Of a stretch of 64,000 bases of DNA, positions 23,126 to 33,600 are shown in pieces. Source of the DNA: Amblyomma americanum (Eukaryota; Arthropoda; Arachnida; Ixodida; Ixodidae); NCBI RefSeq assembly GCF_052857255.1, contig NC_135497.1:118744744-118808743 (forward strand), written 5' to 3'. Both the position numbers and the translations under genes were made by a program. The stretch's first letter is position 1. Each line of letters starts with the position of its first letter. The notes beneath the pieces were generated by a model, which was not told the DNA's origin, searched no databases, and saw only the letters and a program-made list of their open reading frames with translations.

Positions 23126-23809
23126 TCAGCCGACCATGGTACGCTTTCTCCCACGCTGTTTTACTTCACCAAACTTCTTCAAGATGTTCGCTGCTTTTTG
23201 AGAGTAATTTTTCGAGTAGCTGTTCAGAAATCGCTGGAAGAAGCTTTCAATGCCTGGATGAGCACTAAGGAACGCTCTTTCTAGGACGTACAGGTCAACG
23301 CCTTTGTCTTCAGCTGTCTCACTAATGAAGCTCAAACCGAAGTCGATGACATATATTAGCGGCGATTCTCCGTCGCGACGCTGAACAAGCAGGTTGGAAG
23401 TAGTGAGATCACCGTGGACGACGTGGTTCTTATGCAAAAGCGCGACAGCTTCGCCAATCTTGTCCATCAGGAACTCCAAGCTCTCCTTGACAGTCGCTGG
23501 TTCTTCAGACTGCAGAGAAACAATCCTGTCGCGAACAGTCACGGCGTTATCGACATATCCCGTCACAATGATTCTCGATGTCAAGTCGACGAAATACACT
23601 GGTGGCACCCGCACACCAGCCATTCTAGTCTTTCGTAAAGCGCGGGCTTCAGCTCGCAAGCGCTCGACCGACAGAAGCCTGTCCAAGTCCGGGTGTCTGT
23701 ACTTTTTTTCGAACCTTTCCTTAAAAATTGCGGCCCTTCCGAAATACGTGCCTTTATAAACTCTTGCTTCTGCACCTTGCTTGAAGAGAACTGCGTCGAA
23801 CGCGTCCAT
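23126..23809 (-). CDS. TP53RK: TP53RK/Bud32 (PRPK), KEOPS complex atypical kinase
   Basis: A single-exon 227-aa protein, the usual length for the family. KEOPS makes N6-threonylcarbamoyladenosine on ANN-decoding tRNAs. Bud32 is its small atypical kinase/ATPase subunit and works next to OSGEP/Kae1. Visible elements are the lead motif FKQGAEARVYKG, the beta-3 lysine of AIFKERF (K30), the EARAL glutamate (E54), the catalytic HGDLTTSN loop (D134, with Gly in place of the Arg of ordinary HRD kinases), the metal-binding DFG of DFGLSF (156-158), EDKGVDLYVLERA, and the conserved basic C-terminus RGRKRTMVG. The ATG at 23809 has a strong context (GTCATGG). The open frame extends 13 codons further only to a GTG, so I place the start at this ATG. 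It is divergently oriented to CHMP4. No defects are seen. Confidence 0.97.
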   Translation of the reverse strand: MDAFDAVLFKQGAEARVYKGTYFGRAAIFKERFEKKYRHPDLDRLLSVERLRAEARALRKTRMAGVRVPPVYFVDLTSRIIVTGYVDNAVTVRDRIVSLQSEEPATVKESLEFLMDKIGEAVALLHKNHVVHGDLTTSNLLVQRRDGESPLIYVIDFGLSFISETAEDKGVDLYVLERAFLSAHPGIESFFQRFLNSYSKNYSQKAANILKKFGEVKQRGRKRTMVG

Positions 23810-24475
23810 GACGCCACCAGAACGAGTGTACGAGGACGAGAAGAGCACTAGCCAACGCTATTCCAGAAGTCCAACCGTGGCGCAAAGCGTGACGGCACGA
23901 AAGGTAGGGTCCCTACCCTATGAAAGGCGTGGACCAAGTAGGCGTTGCGTTGCGTGGACGGTCGCCGCCATGACGGATCGCTATTACGAAACTGCTACGG
24001 ATTATGCATATGTTATGATAAACCTTGGCCACGTTGGCTATGACCTATTAAATGTGACTTAATTGCGTGTGCAAAACATTGTATAAGCTTACTTGTGAAA
24101 TTATTTATTTCATTCTTTAAGAATTATTCCAACATTCTAACATTACACTAACAACATGAAAATATCAATTTTTTACATCTCAACGCTTAAACGTCAATAT
24201 GAGCTCACAGAGGTTTTCTAAATTAAATATATATATTAAAATAACTGCTGCATTTGGACGTTGTAGCTTTCTGACAGTGATGAAATACCAATTGGTATAC
24301 GAGACGTTCGCTCGTACGTTGGCTGCAGTTTTTAGGTGTAGCGTAGGAAGAGTCCTTGAACGATACAGCGGTCTCTTTTAGAGCAAGGCTTTCGCTAAAC
24401 GTGCCGATTTACTCTTCATAGCGTTGAAGTGTCATCGCTTGTGTTCCTGAGCAGAGAGACTGCGTTAGATCCACA
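23810..24475. promoter_or_regulatory. Divergent TP53RK-CHMP4 intergenic promoter region
   Basis: 666 bp separate the two start codons. The TP53RK side (to about 23980) is GC-richer, with GTCGCCGCCATGACGG (YY1-like) at about 23964. The CHMP4 side is AT-rich. No TATA box at a sensible distance was identified on either side. A shared bidirectional promoter is an inference from spacing. Confidence 0.45.
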
Positions 24476-24659
24476 ATGAGTTTCTTTGCGAAAATGTTTG
24501 GTGGTGGTAAAGGTGGCGAAAAAGCACCTTCGCCAGGGGAGGCGATTCAAAGATTGCGCGAGATCGAAGAAATGCTAAATAAGAAGCAGGATTTTCTGGA
24601 GTCCAAAGTCAAAATGGAATTAGAAGCTGCCAAAAAGCACGGAACGAAGAATAAGCGAG
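24476..24659 (+). CDS. CHMP4: CHMP4 exon 1
   Basis: The ATG (ACAATGA, A at -3) opens the reading frame. The exon encodes the amphipathic N-terminus and helix 1 through KKHGTKNKR. Donor GTGAGT at 24660, phase 1. If the intron is retained, a TAA follows within two codons. Confidence 0.95.
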
Positions 24660-27600
24660 GTGAGTAAGGCGGGTCTCGATCCGCAGTTATGTATTGGCAC
24701 GGGACGGGGCTATCTCGGCCGTTGTGTCATCGCGTTGTCAAGATGCTTGGCACGCCGTTGCCGCCCGCTTGTAACTTCATTGGGAGTGTCAATGCGCAAT
24801 TTGGAGCTTTTATGTTGCATCACGTGCTTAGGAAGTCGGTCTTGCTTTCGTAATGCGTATGTGACCACGCTTTTCATGGTTGAATGCTTTCTTCTGTCTG
24901 ATCTTGTTGCAATTCAAACCACATCTGACTCACCACCTCTGATACGGAAACGGGTTCATGCGGTCAGGATCAACCTAACGGTGGTGAGGTTAGCTGCCGG
25001 CAGTGGAGAGTGGATTAATAAAAATCTCGTCATGAAAAGCTCGGGTAGCGTTTCCATCACCGCGTCCGTGCTGCATTAAACAGCTGTTAAGCCATGGACG
25101 AAGCCTTATTAAAAGTGGAGAGGCTGCACGTTTTCTTGTTGCTAAGGGTAGTTACTTCCATGTAATATACCCGGGCGCTTGAATACTGTTTGTCATTTTG
25201 TGGCCGCACTTAATGCGTGAGTCGATGTTTGTGTCATTGATATAATTGTACGTGTTTCGTTGGGCCTGCGGAATTAATAAGAAATCTCGCCAGCATTCTG
25301 CTCCTAGAATTGCTGCTAAGTCTCACAAATCTAAGGTTACTGTCTTCAGGCTCCAGGTTGGGATCATATTTTGTCAGGTTATTGGGTATTTTGTGGTCAG
25401 CCTGACTGTTTTCCTCCCGCCATTAAATGAAAGGATCATTTGCGACTTGCTGCATGGTAAATGGTGACCTGCAGCCGCGATATTGCTACATGTGCTATGG
25501 GCAGTTTTCCTTAAATGCTTTAATGTAACAGTAGTATTGGGAATATAATGTGCATAGATATGCTGTGAACCTTCAACGTGTTGAGTAAGAAGTATGTGAT
25601 GGCCCAACTGTGTGCTCTGGTACTGCAATTTCTTGCTTATTCAACTGCTTAGCATGTTGGTAAAGTATTTAGCCGAATCCCCTAAGGTGGAGTAGTAGAT
25701 ATATAATTATATAATAATTACTGTTAGCTATCCTGCATAGCGTTGTAGCTGCACTGTGGCTGATTTTAATGATTCATTTGTTGCTTTGCATGCCACTCGT
25801 GGTTATGCTGACAGCCAAGATGACTTGTGCTGTTATTGTCAATAAATTTGGTAGCAATGTTGAATCTGATCTGTCAGATTCAGTATTGCTCTCAGTATTG
25901 TAAGTTTGCTTCACTTGGAGTTCAAGTGGGAGGTAGTTTAGTATACTACGTAAAAACCTTTGCAGCTGTCTTTATTTAATGAAATACTGCCATTAATGGG
26001 CCCGAACAGGGTGGGCTACAGTACACAAAGAAACTTACCGTTCATTTGAAATCCAGTGCAAGAGTAGCAAACAGAATGCAGGGGCGGCATGTACAGGGTC
26101 ATCCACTCTTTAATGCGAACACGCGGGCGCATGGTCACGCTCATTGGAAGGCTACTGCGTCCAACACGACCGCTTATTGCAGCAAAGTTCCAGAGGCAAA
26201 GATGGACCTGGAGGTGGTGCTTAGCGTCATCTCCACCTTCGCTTCAATGCACGGCCGTGTCATACGCAGTGGCCCTCCGAAGAGTGCCGCCACGCACTCG
26301 CGTGTTTGCACTAAGAGAGGATGACCCTGTACACTGGTACTGAAAGGAAAAGAAAAAAAAAACATTTAAAAAATGGCTCAATTGGTGTGCAAGTGCTGCA
26401 TATGAAAAATAGGGAATGGAGAATATTTGGTAAGTGGTTCTAATCACCAACTGTGTGGAAGAAAGAAAATTGGAATAAACTAGTATGGTTGTGGCGGTGG
26501 CTTAGTGGTTATGGTGCTCGGCTGCTGACCCGAAAGATGTGGGTTTGATTCCGGCCGTGGCGGTCGCATTTCTATGGAGGCGAAATGTTAGAGGCCTATG
26601 TACTGCGCGATGTCAGTGCACGTTACAGAACCCCAAGTGGTCGAAATTATCCGGAGCCCTCCACTACGGCGTCCCTCATAGCCTGAGTCACTTTGGGATG
26701 TTAAACCTCATTCACCCAGTAAACTAGTATGAGCAGGGTATTGGGTTAGCGAAGTGGTGTTGAGGTGATGTGTTTGGTGTGCTGCAACTGCAGTAGTGTA
26801 TTTGGAATTGAATGCAGGTTTGGAGTTTTGCAGCAAGTACAAAAATTTAAGCTGCAAAAACTTCCTTTTTGCCTTTCATTGCATGAATCTGCATTAAATT
26901 CCAGGTGGATATTGTGAGGGACCTTTCCAGCCTGTCTTTGGTCTATGTTGAGCAACCATGTGGCCACTTTTCAAATTGTTTCTTGTGACAAGCAAGCACC
27001 AGTCCAAATACGTTTGCTAGAAAAACTTAAAGGTTCTCAGTGACATCAGGATTTGATCCCATTATGTCCTGTACATGAGGATGTACACTAGGTCACTGGT
27101 GTTGATAAGAAGAGAGTTGCACTCCCCTTGTGACCAGTTTGGTGGTTGTTGCTCTTATTCTAGGAGAACGCAGTACATGCCTTGTGGTTCTGCACTCTTG
27201 CAGAACCACAAAGCACTTCGGTCCGAACCATTATGTGTAATTGAAATGCTGGTAAACATGACTCTACAGTGAGAACAACTATCAAACACTGAAGTTGACG
27301 GCACCTCATTACCTGCAGCAGTGGCTCAGTGGTTAGGGCCCTTGGCTACTGCGTCGGAGGTCCCAAGTTCAGTCGCGGCTGTGGCAGCTGCTTTTCGATG
27401 GAGGTGAAACTCAAAAGGCGCCTGTGTGCTGTGCGATGTTGGAGCACGTTAAAGAAATCCAGGTGGTCTGAATTAATCCGGAGCACTCCACTACGACATC
27501 CTTCATAGTCAGTGTGTTGCTTCGTGATGTTACCCCACAAATCATAAATTACGGAATTACTTCTTATTGCTGATTCAGACAGACACATGAAATATATACC

Positions 27601-30600
27601 GTAGTAGATCACTTTGTACTGGCATGGGAGTTGCATGCGTTTGAGCTCACAGGTCTTGAGCTTTTCTACCTACTGAGCTCTGCTCATTCTTTTCTGGATG
27701 GGTAATTTTTAAATTCCATAGTACTTTATTATTTTAATATCAGGTGCTGTAAGGATGTGTTGATTGGCTGCCGCGGTGGCTTAGTGGTTACGGCGCTCGG
27801 CTGCCGGCCCGAAAGACGCGGGTTCGATCCCGGCCGCAGCGGTCGAATTTCGATGGAGGCGAAATTCTAGAGGCCCGTGTACTGTGCGATGTCAGTGCTC
27901 GTTAAAGAACACTAGGTTGTCGAAATTTCCGGAGCCTTTCACCACGGCATCCCTCACAGCCCGAGTCGCTTTGGGACATTAAACCCCCATAAACCAAACC
28001 AAGGATGTGTTGATTGCGCATACCATTATTTTAGGGGACAGTTCAGTTTTACAGGCTCATTTCTGTGAACTATTATATTTGAGTAAGCTGATATAGGTGA
28101 AGTCAGGAAGTGAGACAGCAAGTAAAAAGGCAGCAAAAAGCTTTGGTGCAGAGCCATAATATTTGATATGTTCTTTGTTACTGTTAGCTTCATGCACCAG
28201 GATCCTCTGTCCAATGAACAGAAGCCTTAATTTTGAGTAAGAGGCAGAGTAGTGCCACACAGTATGCGAGTCTCCTGAGGTAGAGCATTCCACAGTAGCG
28301 CAAGGTGAACCTTCAGCACTGTGGTGTCAGCTTTGCAAATTTTCCTGTACTTGCTGTGTGGTGCGTTAACACCTATTCATGATACAAATTACTTCATGCA
28401 TCAGAAACTACTTGCTGCTGTTTAAAACTTTATATTAAGTACGCAAGTTACAAATAACATATAAAACATGTATGCAGCCGCCGCGGTGGCTGAGTGGTTA
28501 TGGCGCTCGGCTGTTGGCCCGAAAGACGCAGGTTTGATCCCGGCCGTGGCGATCGAATTTTGATGGAGGCAAAATTCCAGAGGCCCGTGTGCTGTGCGAT
28601 GTCAGTGCACGTTAAAGAACCCCAGGTGGTTGAAATTTCTGGAGCCCTTCACCACGGCGTCCCTCATAGCCTGAGTCGCTTTGGGACGTTAAACACCTCT
28701 AAACTAAACTAAACTATGTAAAACATGCTGGAAGTAACAGGTGGCATGGTTGTAGTGTTGTATGCATGGTTTGTTTGTAATATGAAAAACTGATATCACA
28801 AAATGTATGAAGAAATAAAACACCACACAGCTTGGGTTGTGCTATTCTTCCGTTCTGGCAATGGCAAACTGCATGATATATCTTTAATGCAAGCCATATC
28901 CTCCTTTAATGATGGCTAACGAATGGAGTAGATTGCATCAATTTTAATCATCACGTAGCGATTCTGACGAGGAAGAGCCCTGTCTGCACCATAAAATAGG
29001 AGTGAGTAAATTGCGAAGAGCATGCTACAGCTTAACAGATGACCCTGATATCCAATGATTTTTGTTTCAGCCGCTCTTGCTGCTCTTAAGCGAAAGCGTA
29101 GGTATGAAAAGCAGCTTGCCCAGATTGATGGCACTTTGACCACCATTGAGTATCAGCGAGAGGCGCTTGAAAATGCCAGCACCAACACTGAAGTCCTCAA
29201 GATTATGTCCCTTGCTGCCAAGGCCCTCAAGAATGCCCACGAAAATATGTGAGTTGGTCACTAGCCACTTATTAGTACTGTTTGCTTTTTCTGTACTTTT
29301 TACCGCAGTACTGTTAATAGGATGGTCTGGCTGTATCCTGTACATTTCCAGTTTTCATTTGTATCATGCTTTGCAATACCTGAAACAACACACAAGTATT
29401 TCGTGAGCCACCTAAAGACTTTTCCTGTAAGCCTTGTCCCTTGGATACAAAGCTTCATTTTAGACACCATTGATCCCAACAATGACACAGTATGACAGAA
29501 AAAAACACTTAAGCGATCTTCGGTGGATCGAATTGAATGTGTTCATATTTTCTGTTGCTGCTGATTCTGTTGTAGCCAGCGCCTATATATGCAGAATTAG
29601 TCATATTCTACTTTACATTCATAGATCGCTAGGAGTCCTCATACCACTCCTGGTGCAGTGATACAGCAGTTAAGCAATGCGCCACTGCCCTGTGCCCTGT
29701 GTTTTGAACACAGCCACCAGTGGGTCTTGTGAGACCCACATTGCTCTTCCCGAGCAACGTCTTGCGACCGATCATTACTTTAACTGCCACCTGCCATGGC
29801 AGGCAGGTTGTGATGCCTCAAGGTTTGCACCATGTCATGCATGATGGCAGTCTCCATTTCTTCTTGCACAGACCCTTCTGATGCTAATGCATTAATAAGC
29901 CAGTTTCTGTGCCATACAATCTTGTAGGCAACTATGCGGTGAAACTGCAATTTACCAGGATGTGTTAGGAAGCCAAAAGTGCGGGAGAGGATGTGGAAGA
30001 ACGAAAGAATTAGCTTCTGGTGAGGACACCATGTGCCACAGCATTATGCTATTGTGTAATGTTGCAGGCCACCGTAGACTTTTTAAACAGCATGAAATAT
30101 TTCCACAAATTATGCATCAGATTACACATCAGCAGCCTATTCATTTCGTTAATTTAGGCACATTATGAACTCATTTACTTTTTTTTGTTATTTTTTCCTT
30201 TTATGAGTAGTTTATTTCGCCCCTTCAAAAATTGGTTTTATGAATGACCCACTATTTACCATTGCAGTCAGTTTTCATCGTTGAGGCTTGGTTGCATATG
30301 TTGAGATGAGCACCAGCATTGCATTGAACATAGAGCAGCCAAATGGACGACTCTTGCTACTAGTCAGAATTGTTTTTTTTTTTTTCTTGTAGTGTCATGA
30401 AGTTGACTTTGAAGCTTGTTTATATTCTTAGTGGCATGATAATTCAAGGCAGGACTTTTGGTATACTGAGGAAATCCGTCATGAAGACCTAGTTATAACT
30501 TGGGAGAACATGCCTTCAGCGCCATCAGTAGTGTTAAATGTTGAGCTGTCTCGTCATGCCAGAGTGAGTCCCTTTGATGTGCTCTTCTCTTGTAGGGATG

Positions 30601-33600
30601 TGGACAAGGTGCATGACCTTATGGATGAAGTACAAGAGCAACAGGAGATCGCCAGTGAAATTTCAGAGGCCATTTCTAACCCTGTTGCATTTGGCACTGA
30701 TGTTGATGAGGTAAGGGTTGCATCCACTATTACTAACCAAAAGTGGCTTCAGAATGTACCGAAGCTCAACATGCTAAAGTAGTGCACTGCTTTAGTGTGT
30801 CTGTGCAAATAATGCAGCTGTTCCTTGATATCAGGCAGTCTGCCAAAAGCCTGATGTAATGAACTTCATAACTATCAGTAAATGCAGGTCTCTTATTTAG
30901 TCCTCATATTAGGTGTTCGGAAATAATGCTATCTTAATGCAGCACCATTAAGTGGGACGATGTTGAGTAATTTGGATAGAGTTCCTCCCAAGTGTGTGGT
31001 GGAAAGGAAAAAAAATATAGTGAGGAAAATTTTCTGCATTGTTTGTTAAAGAAGTCAAACAATGTAGCAGTCTTTTACTATTTATCCTGGTGATGCTTAT
31101 ATCCATTGTAGCAGTATGTTTAGTCTGTTGCTAGAATGTTTTATAGAGGCATAAATTAGAAAGGGCGGGAAAAAGAAGATTGCAAACCTCACATATGTAG
31201 CGTCATAGATTCTCTATCATGTGCAGTCCCTTCCAGTTTTATATTTTTTTTTGTATAGACCGCCGTGTCGAAATAACACTACTCCAAACTTGTCGTTTAT
31301 CGATGTGAGCTTGTATAACTGTGGTGATGACAGGTGGCAGCAGTGAACTTCTCTATTTTCTCTTTTTTTCTTTTTAAAGTCTCTTTCTTGTGATAGTTAT
31401 GGCAGAAAATAAACAGGAACATTTTGTTATAGAATTACTTCTCCTTGCTGCAGAATGTTCTTGTTTAGCCTTAAAGGGACACTAATTGCAAATACTGCAT
31501 GTAGCTTGATTTAGAGACTGCCGTTGAAACCCATGTTAAATATAGACCCTCATATAATACGAGGTGTAATTGGGGGGTAGCAAAAACGGAAAAAAAAAGT
31601 TTTAATTTGCCTAAATGCGAGTAAGGAAAGGCAGTCAGCTCAAAGACTTTCCAGAAGCCGAATGCCATCTGATCTTTTGTGTACACCGGCGCACAGGATA
31701 CTACGTGTGTAGCCCAAGAGCGTAAAGATACGCCGTGCTCGTGCCTACTCGCATCCTGCACCGCGAGCATGCGCAGTCCGGTTCTGGCATACGCGCTGGC
31801 ACACATGGCGCACACGCTTTGGAAGTGCCCGTAGTCAGAGCTTAAGGGATCGTCGTCATCGGGTTTGCTGTCCTCCGAGATTATCATTCCATAGAAACAC
31901 TTTTTCGGTACCAGCGAGCTCCTTGAGAATGCTGGCCCAAGCGTCCACTATCCAACTGCACAGCGTGGCTGGAGAGACTTGTGTGTGGTAGCATTAACCA
32001 CAGGCTCTCCCTACCTCATCCAGACCATGTAGCAGCACTTGATGAGGTGCCGATACGTTTGGCAGCTACAACTGCTTTCCTTTTAAAAGCAGCCGAGTGC
32101 TGCTTTCGCAGTTTCGACACCATGTGAGGTGCGATCGTTCTAAACGTCGCGAGGTTATGTCAGCGTAGTAGTGAAATAAAATGGCATCAAAATTGAAACT
32201 ACCAGCCTAGACCACCGCTAGATAGCGCCTCCTCTTGCTGGAAGTGTGATGGTGATGACACTCGATAATAATGAAACCGGAACTGCGGATTTTGGTCGAA
32301 AATTGTTTGGATGTGCATATAATACGAGGTGGAAATTTGACATGCTAAAATTCGGAAAAAAATCTCATATTATATGCGGGTTTTTATGGTATTGTCCCCA
32401 AGATTTCATATCTCATTTTTATCGAGAGCAGAGGTTTGTTAAGCCAGAGAACTGCATTCGATTCAAAAACTGTAGTGGTGCCCCTCAAGGATTTTGGTAG
32501 CTGCAGTTGGTCACGATTGGTGCGTTTGTTTCACATGCAACATTCTTTTAATGGGGATGGAAAGCGTCGTCAAAATATCAACATGAAGAGTGCTATGAGA
32601 TATGAGAAGGTGAAGCGTTGTACGCTTTGCATATCACTCTGTTGGCTTGCATGAAGCTGTTGTACGCAGCAGCTTTACCTGTTCAAGTCGGGCACATGCT
32701 GGACTTGTCTGAACCAGAAATAACCGTCTGCTTATGATGAGCCTGGCTTGTCCAACTCTGCTATGGAACTAAAACGACACTGAGGACAAATTAAAGTTTT
32801 CCTGTATTGCTAGACTACAGCATTCTATCGATGAAGTGACCATTCACTCCGAAAATGGAGTTTTAAAAGCTCGATAAGACGAAAAACAAAATACAGGTGT
32901 CGCTGTCACCGGCTGATTTCGCAAGTAAACTGCATGCGTCAAAACCAAATTTTTGTTGGATATGAATCCTTGAGGCTACTTTACTCCGCCATTTGCTCCA
33001 AAAACGGCAAGAACCATTCCTTCTCGGTGTAGGGTAGGGGTGTGCAAATGCAACCTTGGTCCGTAAAATTTCGAGACTGATTTATTTTCTTCTCTAGAAA
33101 TTATTCCCCAAAACAAATGTTGGCACGTATGTGTGGCGCCATCCTTTCGGGCTAGCCTGAGCTATTTACGTTAATTGCTGTGACGGCCGCTATATGGCAC
33201 TACATGTAGAAAAATGCATTGTCACCAGTCGTCTGCGCATTGTACTGTAAGTGAATGTGGAGAGATGGACGTCCACCTCGAACAACGTGTAAACATAAAA
33301 TTCTGTGCAAAGCTTGGCAAGACAGCCACACAGGCGTATGAGCTCCTTCGTGATGCTTACGTCACCGAGACAATTTCGCGGGCGCGAGTTTTCGAGTGGC
33401 ACAAGAGGTACGTTTCGGGGAGAACGTCGTTGGAAGACGACACAAGGCAGGGCTGCCCTTCAACCTCACGGAATGAAAACAACGTGGCCCAGATCAGGGA
33501 AATCGTACAGCAAGACCACACCATTACAGTTCGCATGCTATCAGATGCTCGCGACATTAGTTAGACAACATGGCACCAAATATTGTGTGAGAACTTGGGT

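Larger units (their letters stand above)
24660..29070 (+). other. CHMP4 intron 1
   Basis: A 4.4-kb intron from GTGAGT to TTTGTTTCAG. It contains a 236-bp MITE, three full Ruka-type SINEs and one degraded one. The remainder, including 24.66-26.09 kb, shows nothing recognisable. Confidence 0.9.

Noticed and set aside
23781..24062. Small + strand frame starting in the divergent promoter (MTDRYYETATDYAYV)
   Set aside because: Only 30 codons follow its best ATG and there is no family match; more likely untranslated promoter or leader sequence.
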